DNA of 64,000 nucleotides from Canna indica (taxonomy: Eukaryota; Streptophyta; Magnoliopsida; Zingiberales; Cannaceae). This document shows positions 35,349 through 47,500 of this stretch, one piece after another. Under the pieces are notes generated by a model that was given only the letters and a program-made list of their open reading frames with translations, ran no database searches and was not told the origin of the DNA. The position numbers and the translations under genes are program-made. Location: positions 103,379,501-103,443,500 of the forward strand of contig CP136890.1 in assembly GCA_034359265.1 (NCBI GenBank). Reading direction: 5' to 3'. Each line of letters begins with the position of its first letter. Position 1 is the first letter of the stretch.

Positions 35349-38300
35349 TTCGCTCGGCTCGGCTCGGCTTAGCCTATCTATTTGTTAAGCTACACCGAGT
35401 CATTAACGCCTAACTGAGCCAACTGCCTATCCTAGCCGAGATGAGATAAGCTGAAGTGACTTGAGCCTAGCCTTGCAGAGCCGAGCCGAGTCAAATCGAC
35501 TCTGTTAGAGACTTAGTTAGGCTTGGCTGGGCTTGGCTTGGCTAGGCTTGGCTTGGCTAGGCTTGGCTTGGCTAGGCTTGGCTTGGTTTGGCTTAGTCAT
35601 GCTAAGCTTGGCTCGGCTCGGCTAGACTTAGCTGAACTGAGTTTGGCTCAGTTTGGCTCAGCTTAGCTTTGCTCGAACCGGCTCTGTTGGCTCTTAAATT
35701 AATCTGATAGAACTGAAAACGAAGTTCAAATGAGTTCGAAAAAAATTCAACGCATAATGTGAGGTTGGCTTGGCTGGGCTTGACTCAGCTTGGCTTGGCT
35801 TAGCTAGGTTGAGCTTGGCTAGGCTGAGCTTGGCTCGACTTGGCTGAACTGAGCTTGGCTTGGTTTGGCTCAGTTTAGCTCTGCTCGTACCGGCTCTGTC
35901 AGAGACTCGATTTGGCTCAGCTCCACTTGGCTCAGCTTAGCATATCTATTTGTTAAGCTACATTAAGCTGTTCACGCCTAACCGAGCCAACAGGAGGCAA
36001 GTCGAGCCAAGCTAAGCTAAACTGAGCCAAGCTTAACAAATAGTTAGGCTAAGCCAACTGAGCGGAGCTGAGCCAAACCAAGTCTATGACAGAGCCAGTT
36101 CGAGTAGAGCTTACCTGAGCCAAACCGAGCCAAGCTCAGCCTAGATAAGATTAGCCAAGCTAAGACCAGCCAAACCAAATCAATCCAAGCCAAGCCAAGC
36201 TAAGCCAAGTCAAGCTGAGCCAAGCCAAGCCTATCTATTTGTTAAGCTAAGCCGAGTCGTTCACGCCTAACCGAGGCTTGGCCTAGCTAGGCTTGGCTCG
36301 GCTCGACTAGGCTTGGCTTGGCTTGGCTTTGCTTGGCTTGGCTCGGCTTGGCTCGGCTTGGCTCGGCTTGGCTCGGCTTGGCTCGATTCGGCTCAGCTTG
36401 GCTTGGCTGGGCTGGGCTTGGCTCGGCTTGGGTTGGCTTGGGTTGGCTCGGCTCGACTTGGCTCGACTTGGCTCAGCTTGGCTCGGCTTGGCTCGGCTTG
36501 GCTTGGCTTAGCTTGGCTGGGCTTGGCTGGGCTTAGTTAGGCTCAATTAGGCTCGACTCGGCTCGGCTTTGCAAGGCTAGACTCAGGTCAATTCAGCATG
36601 GCTCGTCTCGGCTGGGATAGACAGTTGGCTCGGTTAGGCGTGAATGACAAGGCGTAGCTTAACAAAAAGATATGCTAAGTCGAGCCGAGCCGAGCGAAGT
36701 TGAGCCTAACCGAGTCCGAGCCGGTTCGAGCAGAGCTAAGTGTGCCAAACCGAGCCAAGCCAAGCCAAGCCTAACCAAGCCAACCTCACATCATGCATAT
36801 AATTTTTTTCGAACTCATTTGAACTCCATTTTCAGTTCTATTAGATTCTTTGCAGGGCAAGCCTAGCCTATCCAAGCCCAGCCAAGCCAAGCCAAGCCAA
36901 CCTCACATCAAACTTGGCTGGGCTTGGCTTGGCTGGGCTAAACTAGGCTCGACTCGGCTCGGCTCTGCTAGGCTAGGCTCAGGTCACTTTAGCATGGCTC
37001 GTCTTTGCTACGATAGGCAGTTGGCTCGGTTAGGCGTGAACGACCCGACGTAGCTTAACAAATAGATAGGCTAAGCCGAGCCGAGACGAGACGAGCAAAG
37101 TTGAGCTTAATTGAGTTCGAGCCGGTTTGAGCTGAGCTAAGTGAGCCAAATCGAGCCAAGCTCAGTTCAGCCAAGCTAAGACGAGCCAAGTCTAGTTGAG
37201 CCTAGCCAAGCCGAGCCGTTCGCGCCTAACCGAACCAACTGCTTATCCTACCTGAGACAATTCAAACTGAGCTAACCTGAGCCTAGCCTAGCAGAGCCGA
37301 GCCGAGTCGAGCCAAGTTGAGCCTTGCTAAGCCCAGCCAAGCCGAGCCAAGCCAAGCCAAGCCAAGCCATGCTAAGCCAGGCCAAGCCCAGCCAAGCTGA
37401 GCCAAGCCGAGCCGTGTCAAGCCAAGTCAAGCCAAGCCCAGCCAAGCCAAACCTATCCTAGCCAACCTCACATCATGCGTAGAATTTTTTTCGAACTCAA
37501 TTGAACTCCGTTTTCAGTTTTGTCAAATTTTTTGCAAGCATGTCTTGGCTTGGCTAGGCTAGTCTCGGCTTGGATAGCCAAGCCTAGCCAAGCTTGATGT
37601 GAGCTTGGCTTGTCACGGCTTGGCTCATCTCGGCTTGGCTTGGTTGGGCTCGGCTCGGCTCGGCTCGGCTTGGCTTGGGTTTTCTTGGCTTGGTTGAATC
37701 GAGCTTGGCTCGATTTGGCACACTTAGCTCTGCACGAACCGGCACAGACTCGGTTAGGCTCATCTTGCTCGGCTCGGCTCGGCTCGGCTCGGCTCGGCTC
37801 GGCTTAGCCTATCTATTTGTTAAGCTACACCGAGTCATTAACGCCTAACCGAGCCAACTGCCTATCCTAGCCGAGATGAGATAAGCTGAAGTGACTTGAG
37901 CCTAGCCTTGCAGAGCCGAGCCGAGTCAAACCTAGTAGAGCCTAGCGAAGCCCAGCCAAGCCCAGTCTAGCCAAGCCGAGCTGAGCCGTGATGAGCCGAG
38001 CCAAGTCGAGCCAAGCCAAGCCAAGCCAAGCCAAGCCAAGCCAAGCCAAGCCCAGCCAAGCCAAGCCAAGCTAAGCTAAGCTGAGCCAAGCTGAGCCAAG
38101 CCGAGCCGAGCCGAGCCGAGCCAAGCCGAGCCGAGCCGAGCCGAGCCCAGCCAAGCCAAGCCGAGATGAGCCAAGCCGAGCTGTGCCAAGCCAAGCTCAC
38201 ATCAAGCCTGGCTAGGCTTGGCTATCCAAGCCGAGACTAGCCTAGCCAAGCCAAGCCATGCTTGCAAAAAATCTGATAGAACTGAAAACTGAGTTCAATT

Positions 38301-40049
38301 GAGTTCGAAAAAAAATCTACGCATGATGTGAGGTTGGCTTGGATAGGTTTGGCTTGGCTGGGCTTGGCTTGATACGGCTTGGCTCAGCTTGGCTGGGCTT
38401 GGCTTGGCTTGATTGAGCTTGGCTCGGTTTGGCACACTTAGCTCAGCTCGAACCGGCTCGGACTCGATTAAGCTCAACTTCGCTCGTCTCGTCTCAGCTT
38501 AGCCTATCTATTTGTTAGGCGTGAACGACTTGGCGTAGCTTAATAAATAGATATGCTAAGCCGAGTCGAGCCGAGCGAAGTTGAGCCTAACCGAGTCCGA
38601 GCCGATTCGAGCAGAGCTAAGTGTGCCAAACCGAGCCTAGCTCAGTTTAGCCAAGCCAAGCCAAGCCTAGATAAGCCCAGTCTAGCCAAGCCTAACCAAG
38701 CCAACCTCACATCATGCATAGAATTTTTTTCGAACTCATTTGAACTCCGTTTTCAGTTCTATCAGATTCTTTGCTGGGCAAGCCTAGCCTATCCAAGTCC
38801 AGCCAAGCCAAGCCAACCTCACATCAAGCTTGGCTGGGCTTGGCTTGGCTTGGCTTGGTTGGGCTAAACTAGGCTTGACTCGGCTCGGCTCTGCTAGGGT
38901 AGGCTCAGGTCACTTTAGCTTGGCTCGTCTCTGCTACTATAGGCAGTTGGCTCGGTTAGGCGTGAACGACTTGGCGTAGCTTAACAAATAGATAGACTAA
39001 GCCGAGCCGAGACGAGCGAAGTTGAGCTTAATCGAGTTCGAGCCGGTTCGAGCTGAGCTAAGTGTGCCAAACCGAGCCAAGCTTAGTTCAGCCAAGCTAA
39101 GACGAGCCGAGTCTAGTCGATCCTAGCAAAGCTGAGCTGTTCGCGCCTAACCGAACCAACTGCTTATCCTAGCTGAGACGATCCAAATTGAGCTAACCTT
39201 AGCCTAGCCTATCCAAGCCCAGCCAAGCTTGATGTGAGGTTGGCTTGGCTGGGCTTGGATAGGCTAGGCTTGCCCTGCAAAGAATCTGATAGAACTGAAA
39301 ACGGAGTTCAAATGAGTTCGAAAAAAATTCTATGCATGATGTGAGGTTGGCTTGGTTAGGCTTGGCTAGACTAGGCTTGGCTTGGCTTGGCTTGGCTGAA
39401 CTGAGCTTGGCTCGGTTTGGCACACTTAGCTCTGCTCGAACCGACTCGGACTCGGTTAGGCTCAACTTCGTTCAGCTCGGCTCGGCTTAGCATATCTATT
39501 TGTTAAGCTACGCCAAGTCGTTCACGCCTAACAAATAGATAGGCTAAGTCGAGCCGAGACGATCGAAGTTGAGTTTAATCGAGTACGAGCCGGTTCGAGC
39601 TAAGCTAAGTGTGCCAAATCGAGCCAAGCTCAATCAAGCCAAGCCGAGCCGAGCCGAACCAAGCCGAGCCAAGCCAAGCCAAGCCAATCCCAGCCAAGCC
39701 AAGCCGAGATGAGCCAAGCCGAGCCGTGCCAAGCCAAGCTCACATCAAGCTTGGCTAGGCTTGGCTATCCAAGCCGAGACTAGCCTAGCCAAGCCAAGTC
39801 ATGCTTGCAAAAAATCTGACAGAACTGAAAACGGAGTTCAATTGAGTTCAAAAAAAATTCTACGCATGATGTGAGGTTGGCTAGGATAGGTTTGGCTTGG
39901 CTGGGCTTGGCTTGACTTGGCTTGACACGGCTCAGCTTGGCTCAGCTTGGCTTGGCTTGGCTTGGCTTGGCTTGGCTTGGCTGGGCTTAGCAAGGCTCAA
40001 CTTGGCTCGACTCGGCTCGGCTCTGCTAGGCTAGGCTCAACTTGGCTCG
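35349..40049. repeat. GGCTN satellite domain (4.7 kb)
   Basis: The same pentamer mosaic with strand switches. Plus-strand spacers lie at about 36787, 37466 and 38705; minus-strand spacers at about 35705, 38273, 39284 and 39820. Two spacer classes are visible: one ends TTTTTTGCAAGCATG (37466), the other ends TTTGCTGGGCAAGCC or similar (36787, 38705, inverted at 39284). A segment around 36660-37290 recurs at about 38545-39210 (offset about 1.9 kb). The run 36300-36540 is almost pure GGCTN on the plus strand. No gene is seen. Confidence 0.9.
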
Positions 40050-40736
40050 ACCGGTTTTCACAAATTTAGATCCATCAATAGATCTAACAAACATTGTTCC
40101 GGCGGGAGAGTTCACCAAAAAATTTATCAAGCATCTTTGCTTCCTATCAGTCCATGCATGTGACATAAGTGAACATCCATGTTTGTCCCAATGCTCCTTA
40201 TGGCCCTTCAACAAGCTTTGGGTGTACTCCATCTCCTTCTTGAGAAGTGGAACTCGTATCTCATGATAGGTTGGAGCTCGCAAATTTGGCCCAAAGCTTG
40301 AAATGGCTGCAAGCATATCATGAAAGCTCTTCAATTTGATGCAATTAAATGACAATCCAGCTTGGTACCAAAACCGAGCTATATATTGATGGACCCTAGC
40401 TGTTGTTTCTTTGTCACATGTCTCTCTTATACTTGTTTCCCTCAACCTTTCCTTTTTCCTCTTCTCAATGGTAGTTTCAGGTTTTCTACAAAACAAGTCT
40501 ATCGGGCCTTTCAATTTCTTACTCCCACTAGCGTGACTAGCCTTAGCAACAACTTCTCCAAATCCCTCATTAATTTCTTCTTCACTTTCACTATCACCAT
40601 AGCCCAAATTTTCAAGATCGATGTTTCTAGCACTTGCAATTTCTCCCTCATTTTCATCTAAAGAGTGGGAATATTTCCAACCTGGATCTGTCCTTGAAGC
40701 AGCCCTTGAGCCTTGTGAAGATCATTGGCTTGCCAT
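40037..40736 (-). pseudogene. 5' fragment of a hAT-type transposase gene (DUF659 family)
   Basis: Reading leftwards from a possible ATG at 40736, the frame has a TGA at codon 5 (40722-40724) and is then open for about 225 codons until it fuses with GGCTN repeat near 40050. The protein shows TDPGWKYSHS near the start, an acidic stretch (SESEEEINEG), a basic stretch (EKRKKERLRE), and then the DUF659-type core: ARFWYQAGLSFNCI, YHEIRVPLL, GCSLMSHAWTDRK and LINFLVNSPAGTMF. This core is typical of plant hAT transposase-derived proteins, which usually run to several hundred residues. The catalytic middle and the C-terminal dimerisation region are missing. I see no Cys/His pattern of a BED zinc finger after DPGWKY, where such proteins usually have one. 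The early stop, lost zinc finger and truncation make this a pseudogene. Confidence 0.82.
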
Positions 40737-40744
40737 TGTTTTGA

Positions 40745-41350
40745 TTTGTAAATCCTACAAATTTAAACATCAACATTTTCAAAAATTAAAAAAAAGTTGA
40801 ATGAGAAGTTCTCATTCAAATGATCAAATGAAAATTGAAATGAATGAAACAGGAAAAAAAATAAAAACATAAAGAGAAAACTGAACTGAAATTATCAAAT
40901 GAAAGAAAAAAAAAAGGAGAAAAAATATACTTTCTGAAGTAAAAAAAAAGAATGAACAAACAAATTAATAGAAGTGAAAAAATAGAAGTGAAAAAATGAA
41001 AAAAAAGAAACAAAAAGAAACAAAAACAAAATAGAGACATTAAAAAAAGTAAAGAAAAGAAGTATGAAAGAAAAAGAAAAAAAAACTGAACAGAAGTAAA
41101 AAAAAGAGCAGCAAATAAGAAAGAAACAAGAAAAAAAAAGAAGTAAAGAAAAAAAAATCTAAAAGAAACAGGCAAAACAAGAAAACAGAATAGAAAATGG
41201 AAAAAAAAGGAAAACAAGAAAACAAAAATAGAAAAAAAGAAAAAAAATAGAAATAAAATTGAAAGAAGCTGGAAAAACAAAAAACAACCTAAAAAACAAG
41301 AAAAAAATAATGATATGAAGAAGAGAAGTGAATGAGAGAGAAATATCATT
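40745..41350. other. A-rich low-complexity tract upstream of the hAT fragment
   Basis: The plus strand is strongly biased to A and G, with many AAAAGAAA and GAAAAA words; the complementary strand is T/C-rich. A perfect 11-bp inverted repeat, TTGAATGAGAA and TTCTCATTCAA, lies at 40797-40819. The long Phe-rich open frame on the minus strand (40816-41349) is a by-product of this bias. By position it could be the first intron or leader of the transposase fragment. Confidence 0.6.
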
Positions 41351-41568
41351 AAAAATAGTGAAAAATGCTATTTTTTCCGTCGGAATTCATCGCCAGAGTG
41401 CCGGAGCTAGTCGCCGGATTCTGACGCCGAATTTTGTCGCCAGAGTGGAGCAGCGGGTGGTGGAGAACTTTTCAAAAGGGAGCAAGCAGCAGCCGCCGGC
41501 TTAGATGACTAGGGTTTTAATTTTAACCCTTCTTACATAATTACAAAAACACCCTTAGTTTAAATTTT
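41351..41568 (-). other. GC-rich leader-like sequence of the hAT fragment
   Basis: Read on the minus strand, AAACCCTAG (about 41508-41516 in complement) is followed by a GC-rich segment with repeated CTCTGGCGA/CGGCGAC words. That resembles a plant promoter-proximal or 5' leader region, where AAACCCTA boxes are common. Right of it, the DNA enters GGCTN repeat at about 41569 without a visible terminal repeat or target duplication. Confidence 0.4.
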
Positions 41569-44500
41569 TTTGGCTAGGCTAGGTTTGGCTTGGCTGGGCT
41601 TGGCTTGACTTGGCTGGACACGGCTCGGCTTGGCTGGGCTTGGCTTGGCTTGACTTGACTTGGCTTGGCTTGAGTTGGCTTGGCTTGGCTTGACTTGACT
41701 TGGCTTGGCTTGGCTTGGCTAGGCTTAGCAAGGCTCAACTTGGCTCGACTCTGCTAGGCCAGACTTTGCTAGGCCAGGCTCAGGCTAGGCTAGGCTTAGC
41801 AAGGCTCAACTTGGCTCGTCTCAGCTAGGATAAGCAGTTGGTTCGGTTAGGCGCTAACGGCTCAGCTTGGCTAGGTTCGACTAGACTCGGCTCGTCTTAG
41901 CTTGGCTGAACTGAGCTTGGCTCGGTTTGACACACTTAACTCAGCTCGAATCGGCTCGGACTTAATTAAGCTCAACTTCGCTCGTCTCGGCTTAGCTTAG
42001 CCTATCTATTTGTTAAGCTACGCCGAGTCGTTCACGCCTAGCCGAGGCTTGGCTTAGCTAGGCTTGGCTGGGTTTGACTGGGCTCGGCTTGGCTTGGCTT
42101 GGATTGGCTCGGCTCGACTCGGCTTGGCTTGGCTTGGCTTGGCTGGGCTTGGCTCGGCTTGGCTTGGCTCGGCTCGGCTTGGCTGGGCTTAGTTAGGCTC
42201 AATTAGGCTCGACTAGGCTCGGCTCTGCAAGGCTAGACTCAGGTCAATTCAGCTTGCCTCATCTCGGCTGGGATAGGCAGTTGGCTCGGTTAGGCGTGAA
42301 CGACTTAGCGTAGCTTAACAAATAGATATGCTAAGCCGAGCCGAGCCGAGCGAAGTTGAGCCTAACCGAGTCCGAGCTGGTTCGAGCAGAGCTAAGTGTG
42401 CCAAACCGAGCCAAGCTCAGTTCAGCCAAGCCAAGCCCAACCCAACCAAGCCAAGCCAAGCCAAGCCTAGGCAAGCCCAGTCTAGCCAAGCCTAACCAAG
42501 CCAACCTCACATCATGCATGTAATTTTTTTCGAACTCATTTGAACTCCGTTTTCAGTTCTATCAGATTCTTTGCTGGGCAAACCTAGCCTATCCAAGCCC
42601 AACAAAGCCCAGCAAAGCCAAGCCAAGCCAAGCCAAGTGACTTGAGCCTAGCCTTGCAGAGCCGAGCCGAGTCGAACCTAGTTGAGCCTAGCGAAGCCCA
42701 GCCAAGCCCAGTCAAGCCAAGCCGTGCTGAGCCAAGCCAAACCAAGCCAAGCCCAGCCAAGCAAAGCCGAGCCGAGCCAAGCCCAGCCAAGCTAAGCCAA
42801 GATGAGCCAAGCCGAGCCGTGCCAAGCCAGGCTCACATCAAGCTTGGCTAGGCTTGGCTATCCAAGCCGAGACTAGCCTAGCCAAGCCAAGCCATGCTTG
42901 CAGAAAATCTGACAGAACTGAAAACGGAGTTCAATTGAGTTCGAAAAAAATTCTACACATGATTTGAGGTTGGCTAGGATAGGTTTGGCTTGGCTGGGCT
43001 TGGCTTGACTTGGCTTAACCCGACTCGGCGTGGCTCAGCTTGGCTGGGCTTAGCTTGGCTTGGCTTGACTGAGCTTGGCTCGGTTTGGCTGGGCTTGGCT
43101 TGATTGAGCTTGGCTCAGTTTGGCACACTTAGCTCAGCTCGAACTGGCTCGGACTCGATTAAGCTCAACTTCGCTCATTATGGCTCGGCTTAGCCTATTT
43201 ATTTGTTAGGCATGAACGACTTGGCGTAGCTTAACAAATAGATATGCTAAGCCGAGCCGAGCCGAGCGAAGTTGAGCCTAACCGAGTTCGAGCCGATTCG
43301 AGCAGAGCTAAGTGTGCCAAACCGAGCCAAGCTAAGTTAAGCCAAGCCTAACCAAGCCAACCTCACATCATGCATAGAATTTTTTTCGAACTCATTTGAA
43401 CTCCGTTTTCAGGTTTTCAATTCTATCAAATTCTTTGCTGGGCAAGCCTAGCCTATCCAAGCCTAGCCAAGCCAAGCCAAGCCAACCTCACATCAAGCTT
43501 GGATGGGCTTGGCTAGGCTTGGCTGGGCTAAACTAGGCTCGACTCAGCTCGGTTCTGCTAGGCTAGGCTCAGGTCACTTTAGCTTGGCTCGTCACTACTA
43601 CGATAGGCTGTTGGCTCGGTTAGGCGTGAACGACTCGGCGTAGCTTAACAAATAGATAGGCTAAGTCGAGCCGAGACGAGCGAAGTTGAGTTTAATCGAG
43701 TCTGAGCCGATTCGAGCTGAGCTAAGTGTGCCAAACCGAGCCATGCTCAGTTCAGCCAAGCTAAGATGAGCCGAGTCTAGTCGAGCCTAGCCAAGCCTAA
43801 CCATTCGCGCCTAACCGAACCAACTGCTTATCCTAGCTGAGACGAGCCAAACTGAGCTGACCTGAGCCTAGCCTAGCAGAGCCGAGCCGAGTCAAGCCAA
43901 GTTGAGCCTTGCTAAGCCCAGCCAAGCCGAGCCTAGCCAAGCCAAGCCGAGCCAAGCCAAGCCAAGCCAAGCCAAGCCATGCCAAGAATCTGATAGAACT
44001 GAAAACGGAGTTCAAATGAGTTCGAAAAAAATTCTATGCATGATGTGAGGTTGGCTTGGTTAGGCTTGGCTAGACTGGGCTTGGCTGAAATGAGCTTGGC
44101 TCGGTTTGGCACACTTAGCTCTGCTCGAACTGGCTCGGACTCGGTTAGGCTTAACTTCGTTCGGCTCGGCTCGGCTTAGCATATCTATTTGTTAAGCTAC
44201 GCCAAGTTGTTCACGCCTAATCGAGCCAACTGCCTATCCCAGCCGAGATGAGCCAAGCTGAATTGACCTGAGCCTAGCCTTTGCAGAGCCGAGCCTTAAT
44301 GAGCCTAACTAAGCCCAGCCAAGCCGAGCCAATCCAAGCCGAGCCAAGCCGAGCCAAGCCAAACCAAGCCGAGCTGAGCCAATCTAAGCTGAGCCGAGCC
44401 AAGCCCAGCCCAGCCCAGCCAAGCCAAACCGAGCTGAGCCAATCCAAGCCATGCCAAGCCAAGCCGAGCCATGCCAAGCCCAACCAAGCCAAGCCGATCC

Positions 44501-47500
44501 TTGCCAAGCCAAGTCCTGCCGAGCCAAGCCAAGCCTAGCCTATCCAAGCCCAGCCAAGCCAACCTCACATCAAGCTTGGCAAGGCTAGTCTTGGCTTGGC
44601 TAGGCTGGGCTTGGCTGGGCTTAGCTAGGCTCAACTTTGCTCGACTCGGCTAGGCTCAGGTTAGCTCAGGTTGGCTCATCTCGGGTAGGATAGGTAGTTG
44701 GTTCGATTAGGCCAGAATAGCTTGGTGTAGCTTAACAAATATATATGCTAAATCGAGCCTAGCCAAGCTGAGCCTAGCGTTGCCCAACCAATTCGAGCCA
44801 AGCCCAGCCAAGCCAAGCCAAGCCAAGCCAAGCCGAGACAAGCCTAGCCAAGCCAAAACGTGCCAAGCTGAGCCGTTCCGTTCCAAGCCAAGCTGAGCGT
44901 AACCAATTAAGCCCAACCATGCCGAGCCTAGTCAAGCCCAGCCAAATATATTCAAGCCGAGCCAGGCCTAGCCAAGCCAAGCCATGCTTGCAAAGAATCT
45001 GACTGAACTGAAAACGAAGTTCAAATGAGTTCGAAAAAAATTCAACGCATGATGTGAGGTTGGTTTGGCTAGGATTGGATTGGATGGGCTTGGCTAGGCT
45101 CGGCTTGGCTCGACACTGCTCGGCTTGGCTCGGCTCGGCTCGACTTGGCTTGGCACGGCTCGGCTTGGCTTGGCTGGGCTTGGGTGGGCCTGGCTTGGGT
45201 GGGCTTGGCTTCGCTCGGCTCAACATGGCTTGGCTTGGCTGGGCTTGGCTGGGATTCGCTAGGCTCAACTAGGCTCGACTCGGCTCGACTATGCAAGGCT
45301 AGGCTCAGGTCACTTTAACTTGGCTCGGTTAGGCATGAATGACTCAGCGTAGCTTAATAAATAGATAGGCTAAGCCGAGCCGAGCCGAGCCGAGCGAAGT
45401 TGAGCCTAACCGAGTTCGAGCCGGTTCGTGCAGAGCTAAGTGTGCCAAACCGAGCCGAGTCTTGTCGAGCCTAGTCGAGCCTAGCCTAGACGAGCCGTTC
45501 GCCCCTAATCGAACCAACTACCTATCCTTGCCGAGACTAGCCAATCTGTGCTGACCTGAGCCTAGCCGAGCAAAGCCGAGCTGAGCCGAGTCGAGCCAAG
45601 TTGAGCCTAGCTAAGCCCAACCAAGCTGAGCCTAGCAAATCCAAGCCAACTCAAGCCAAGCCAAGCCAAGCCGAGACGAGCTGAGCCAAGTCAAGTTGAG
45701 TGAGCCAAACTGAGCCAAGCGCAGTTCAACAAATCCGAGCCAAGCCGAGCTGAGCCTAGTCGAGCCTAGCCAAGCTGTCCCTAGCTAAGCCAATCCAAGC
45801 CAAGACAAACCTAGCCAAGCCAAGCCATGCTTGCAAAGAATCTAACAACACTGAAAACGGAGTTCAAATGAGTTCGAAAAAAATTCTATGCATGATGTGA
45901 GGTTGGTCTGGCTATGTTTGGCTTGGCTTGGCTTGGCTTAGCTTGGCTGGGCTTGGCTAGTCTCGATTTGACTGGCTTAGCTATGCTCAACTTGACTCAA
46001 CTCGGCTCGGCTCGAATCTCCTAGGCTAGGCTCAGCTCAGCTCAAATTAGCTCGTCTCGGCTAGGATAGGCAGTTGGTTTGGTTAGGCCCGAACGACTCG
46101 ACTTGGCTAGGCTCGACTAGACTCGGCTCGGCTCAGCTCAGCTTGGCAGAACTGAGCTTGGCTCGCTTTGGAACACTTAACTTTGCTCGAACCGGCACAG
46201 ACTCGATTTGGCTCAACTTGCTCGGCTCGACTCGGCTCGGCTTAGCCTATCTATTTGTTAAGCTACGCCGAGTCGTTAACGCATAACCGAGCCAACTGTC
46301 TATCCTAGCTGAGACGAGCCAAACTGAAGTGACTTTAGCCTAGCCTTGCAGAGCCGAGCCGAGTCGAGCCTAGCTGAGCCAAGCCAAGCCAAGCTGAGCC
46401 AAGCCAAGCCAAGCTGAGCCAAGCCAAGCCAAGACAAGTCGAGCTGAGCCAAGCCGAGCCGAGCCAAGCCAAGTCGACCCAAGCCCAGCCCAGCCAAGCC
46501 AAGCCGAGATGAGCCAAGCCGAGCCTTGCCAAGCCAAGCTAACATCAAGCTTGGCTAGGCTTGGCTATCCAAGCCTAGACTAGCCTAGCCAAGCCAAGCC
46601 ATGGTTGCAAAAAATCTAACAGAACTGAAAACATAGTTCAATTGAGTTCGAAAAAAATTCTACGCATGATGTGAGGTTGGCTAGGCTAGGTTTGGCTAGA
46701 CTGGGCTTGGCTAGGCTGGGTTGGGCTTGACTTGGCTTGGCACGGCTCGGCTTGGCTCAGCTCATCTCGGCTTATCACAGCTAGGCTGGGCTTGGCTTGG
46801 CTTGACTTGGCTTGGCTCGGCTGGGCTTAGCAAGGCTCAACTTGGCTCGACTTGGCTCGACTCGGCTCTGCTAGGCTACGCTAAGGTCAGCTCAAATTGG
46901 CTCATCTCAGCTTGGATAGGCAGTTGGTTCGGTTAGGCGCGAACGGCTCGGCTTGGCTAGGCTCGACTAGACTCTGCTCGGCTCAGCTTGGCTCGGTTTG
47001 GCACACTTAGCTTTGCTCAAATCGGCACAGACTCGGTTAGGCTCAACTTGTGCGGCTCAGCTCGGCTCGGCTTAGCCTATCTATTTGTTAAGCTACGCCG
47101 AGTCGTTAACGCCTAACCGAGCCAACTGCCTATCCTAGCCGAGACGAGCCAAGCTGAAGTGACTTGAGCCTAGACTTGCAAAGCCGAGCTGAGTCGAGCC
47201 TAGTTGAGCCTAGCGAAGTCAGCCAAGCCAAGCCAAGCCAAGCCAAGCTGAGATGAGCTGAGCCAAGCCATGCCAAGCTAAGCCAAGCTGAGCGAAGCCC
47301 AGCCAAGCCAAGCCTAGCCAAGCCCGGCCGAGCCGAGCTAAGCACAGCCGAGCCGAGCCAAGCCAACCCGAGATGAGCCAAGCCGAGCCCTGCCAAGCCA
47401 AGCTCATATCATGCTTGGCTAGGCTTGGCTATCCAAGCCGAGACTAGCCTAGCCAAGCCATGCTTGCAAAAAATTAGACAGAACTGAAAATGGAGTTCAA

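Noticed and set aside
40816..41349. Phe-rich open frame of 177 codons on the minus strand
   Set aside because: It is explained by the A/G-rich low-complexity tract; composition is not that of a real protein and there is no domain.
44774..45268. Longest open frame in the GGCTN domain (164 codons, Lys-Pro-Ser-Gln-Ala type)
   Set aside because: It is the pentamer read as a pentapeptide through a spacer; both strands and several frames are open together, and there is no start context or conservation to suggest a gene.
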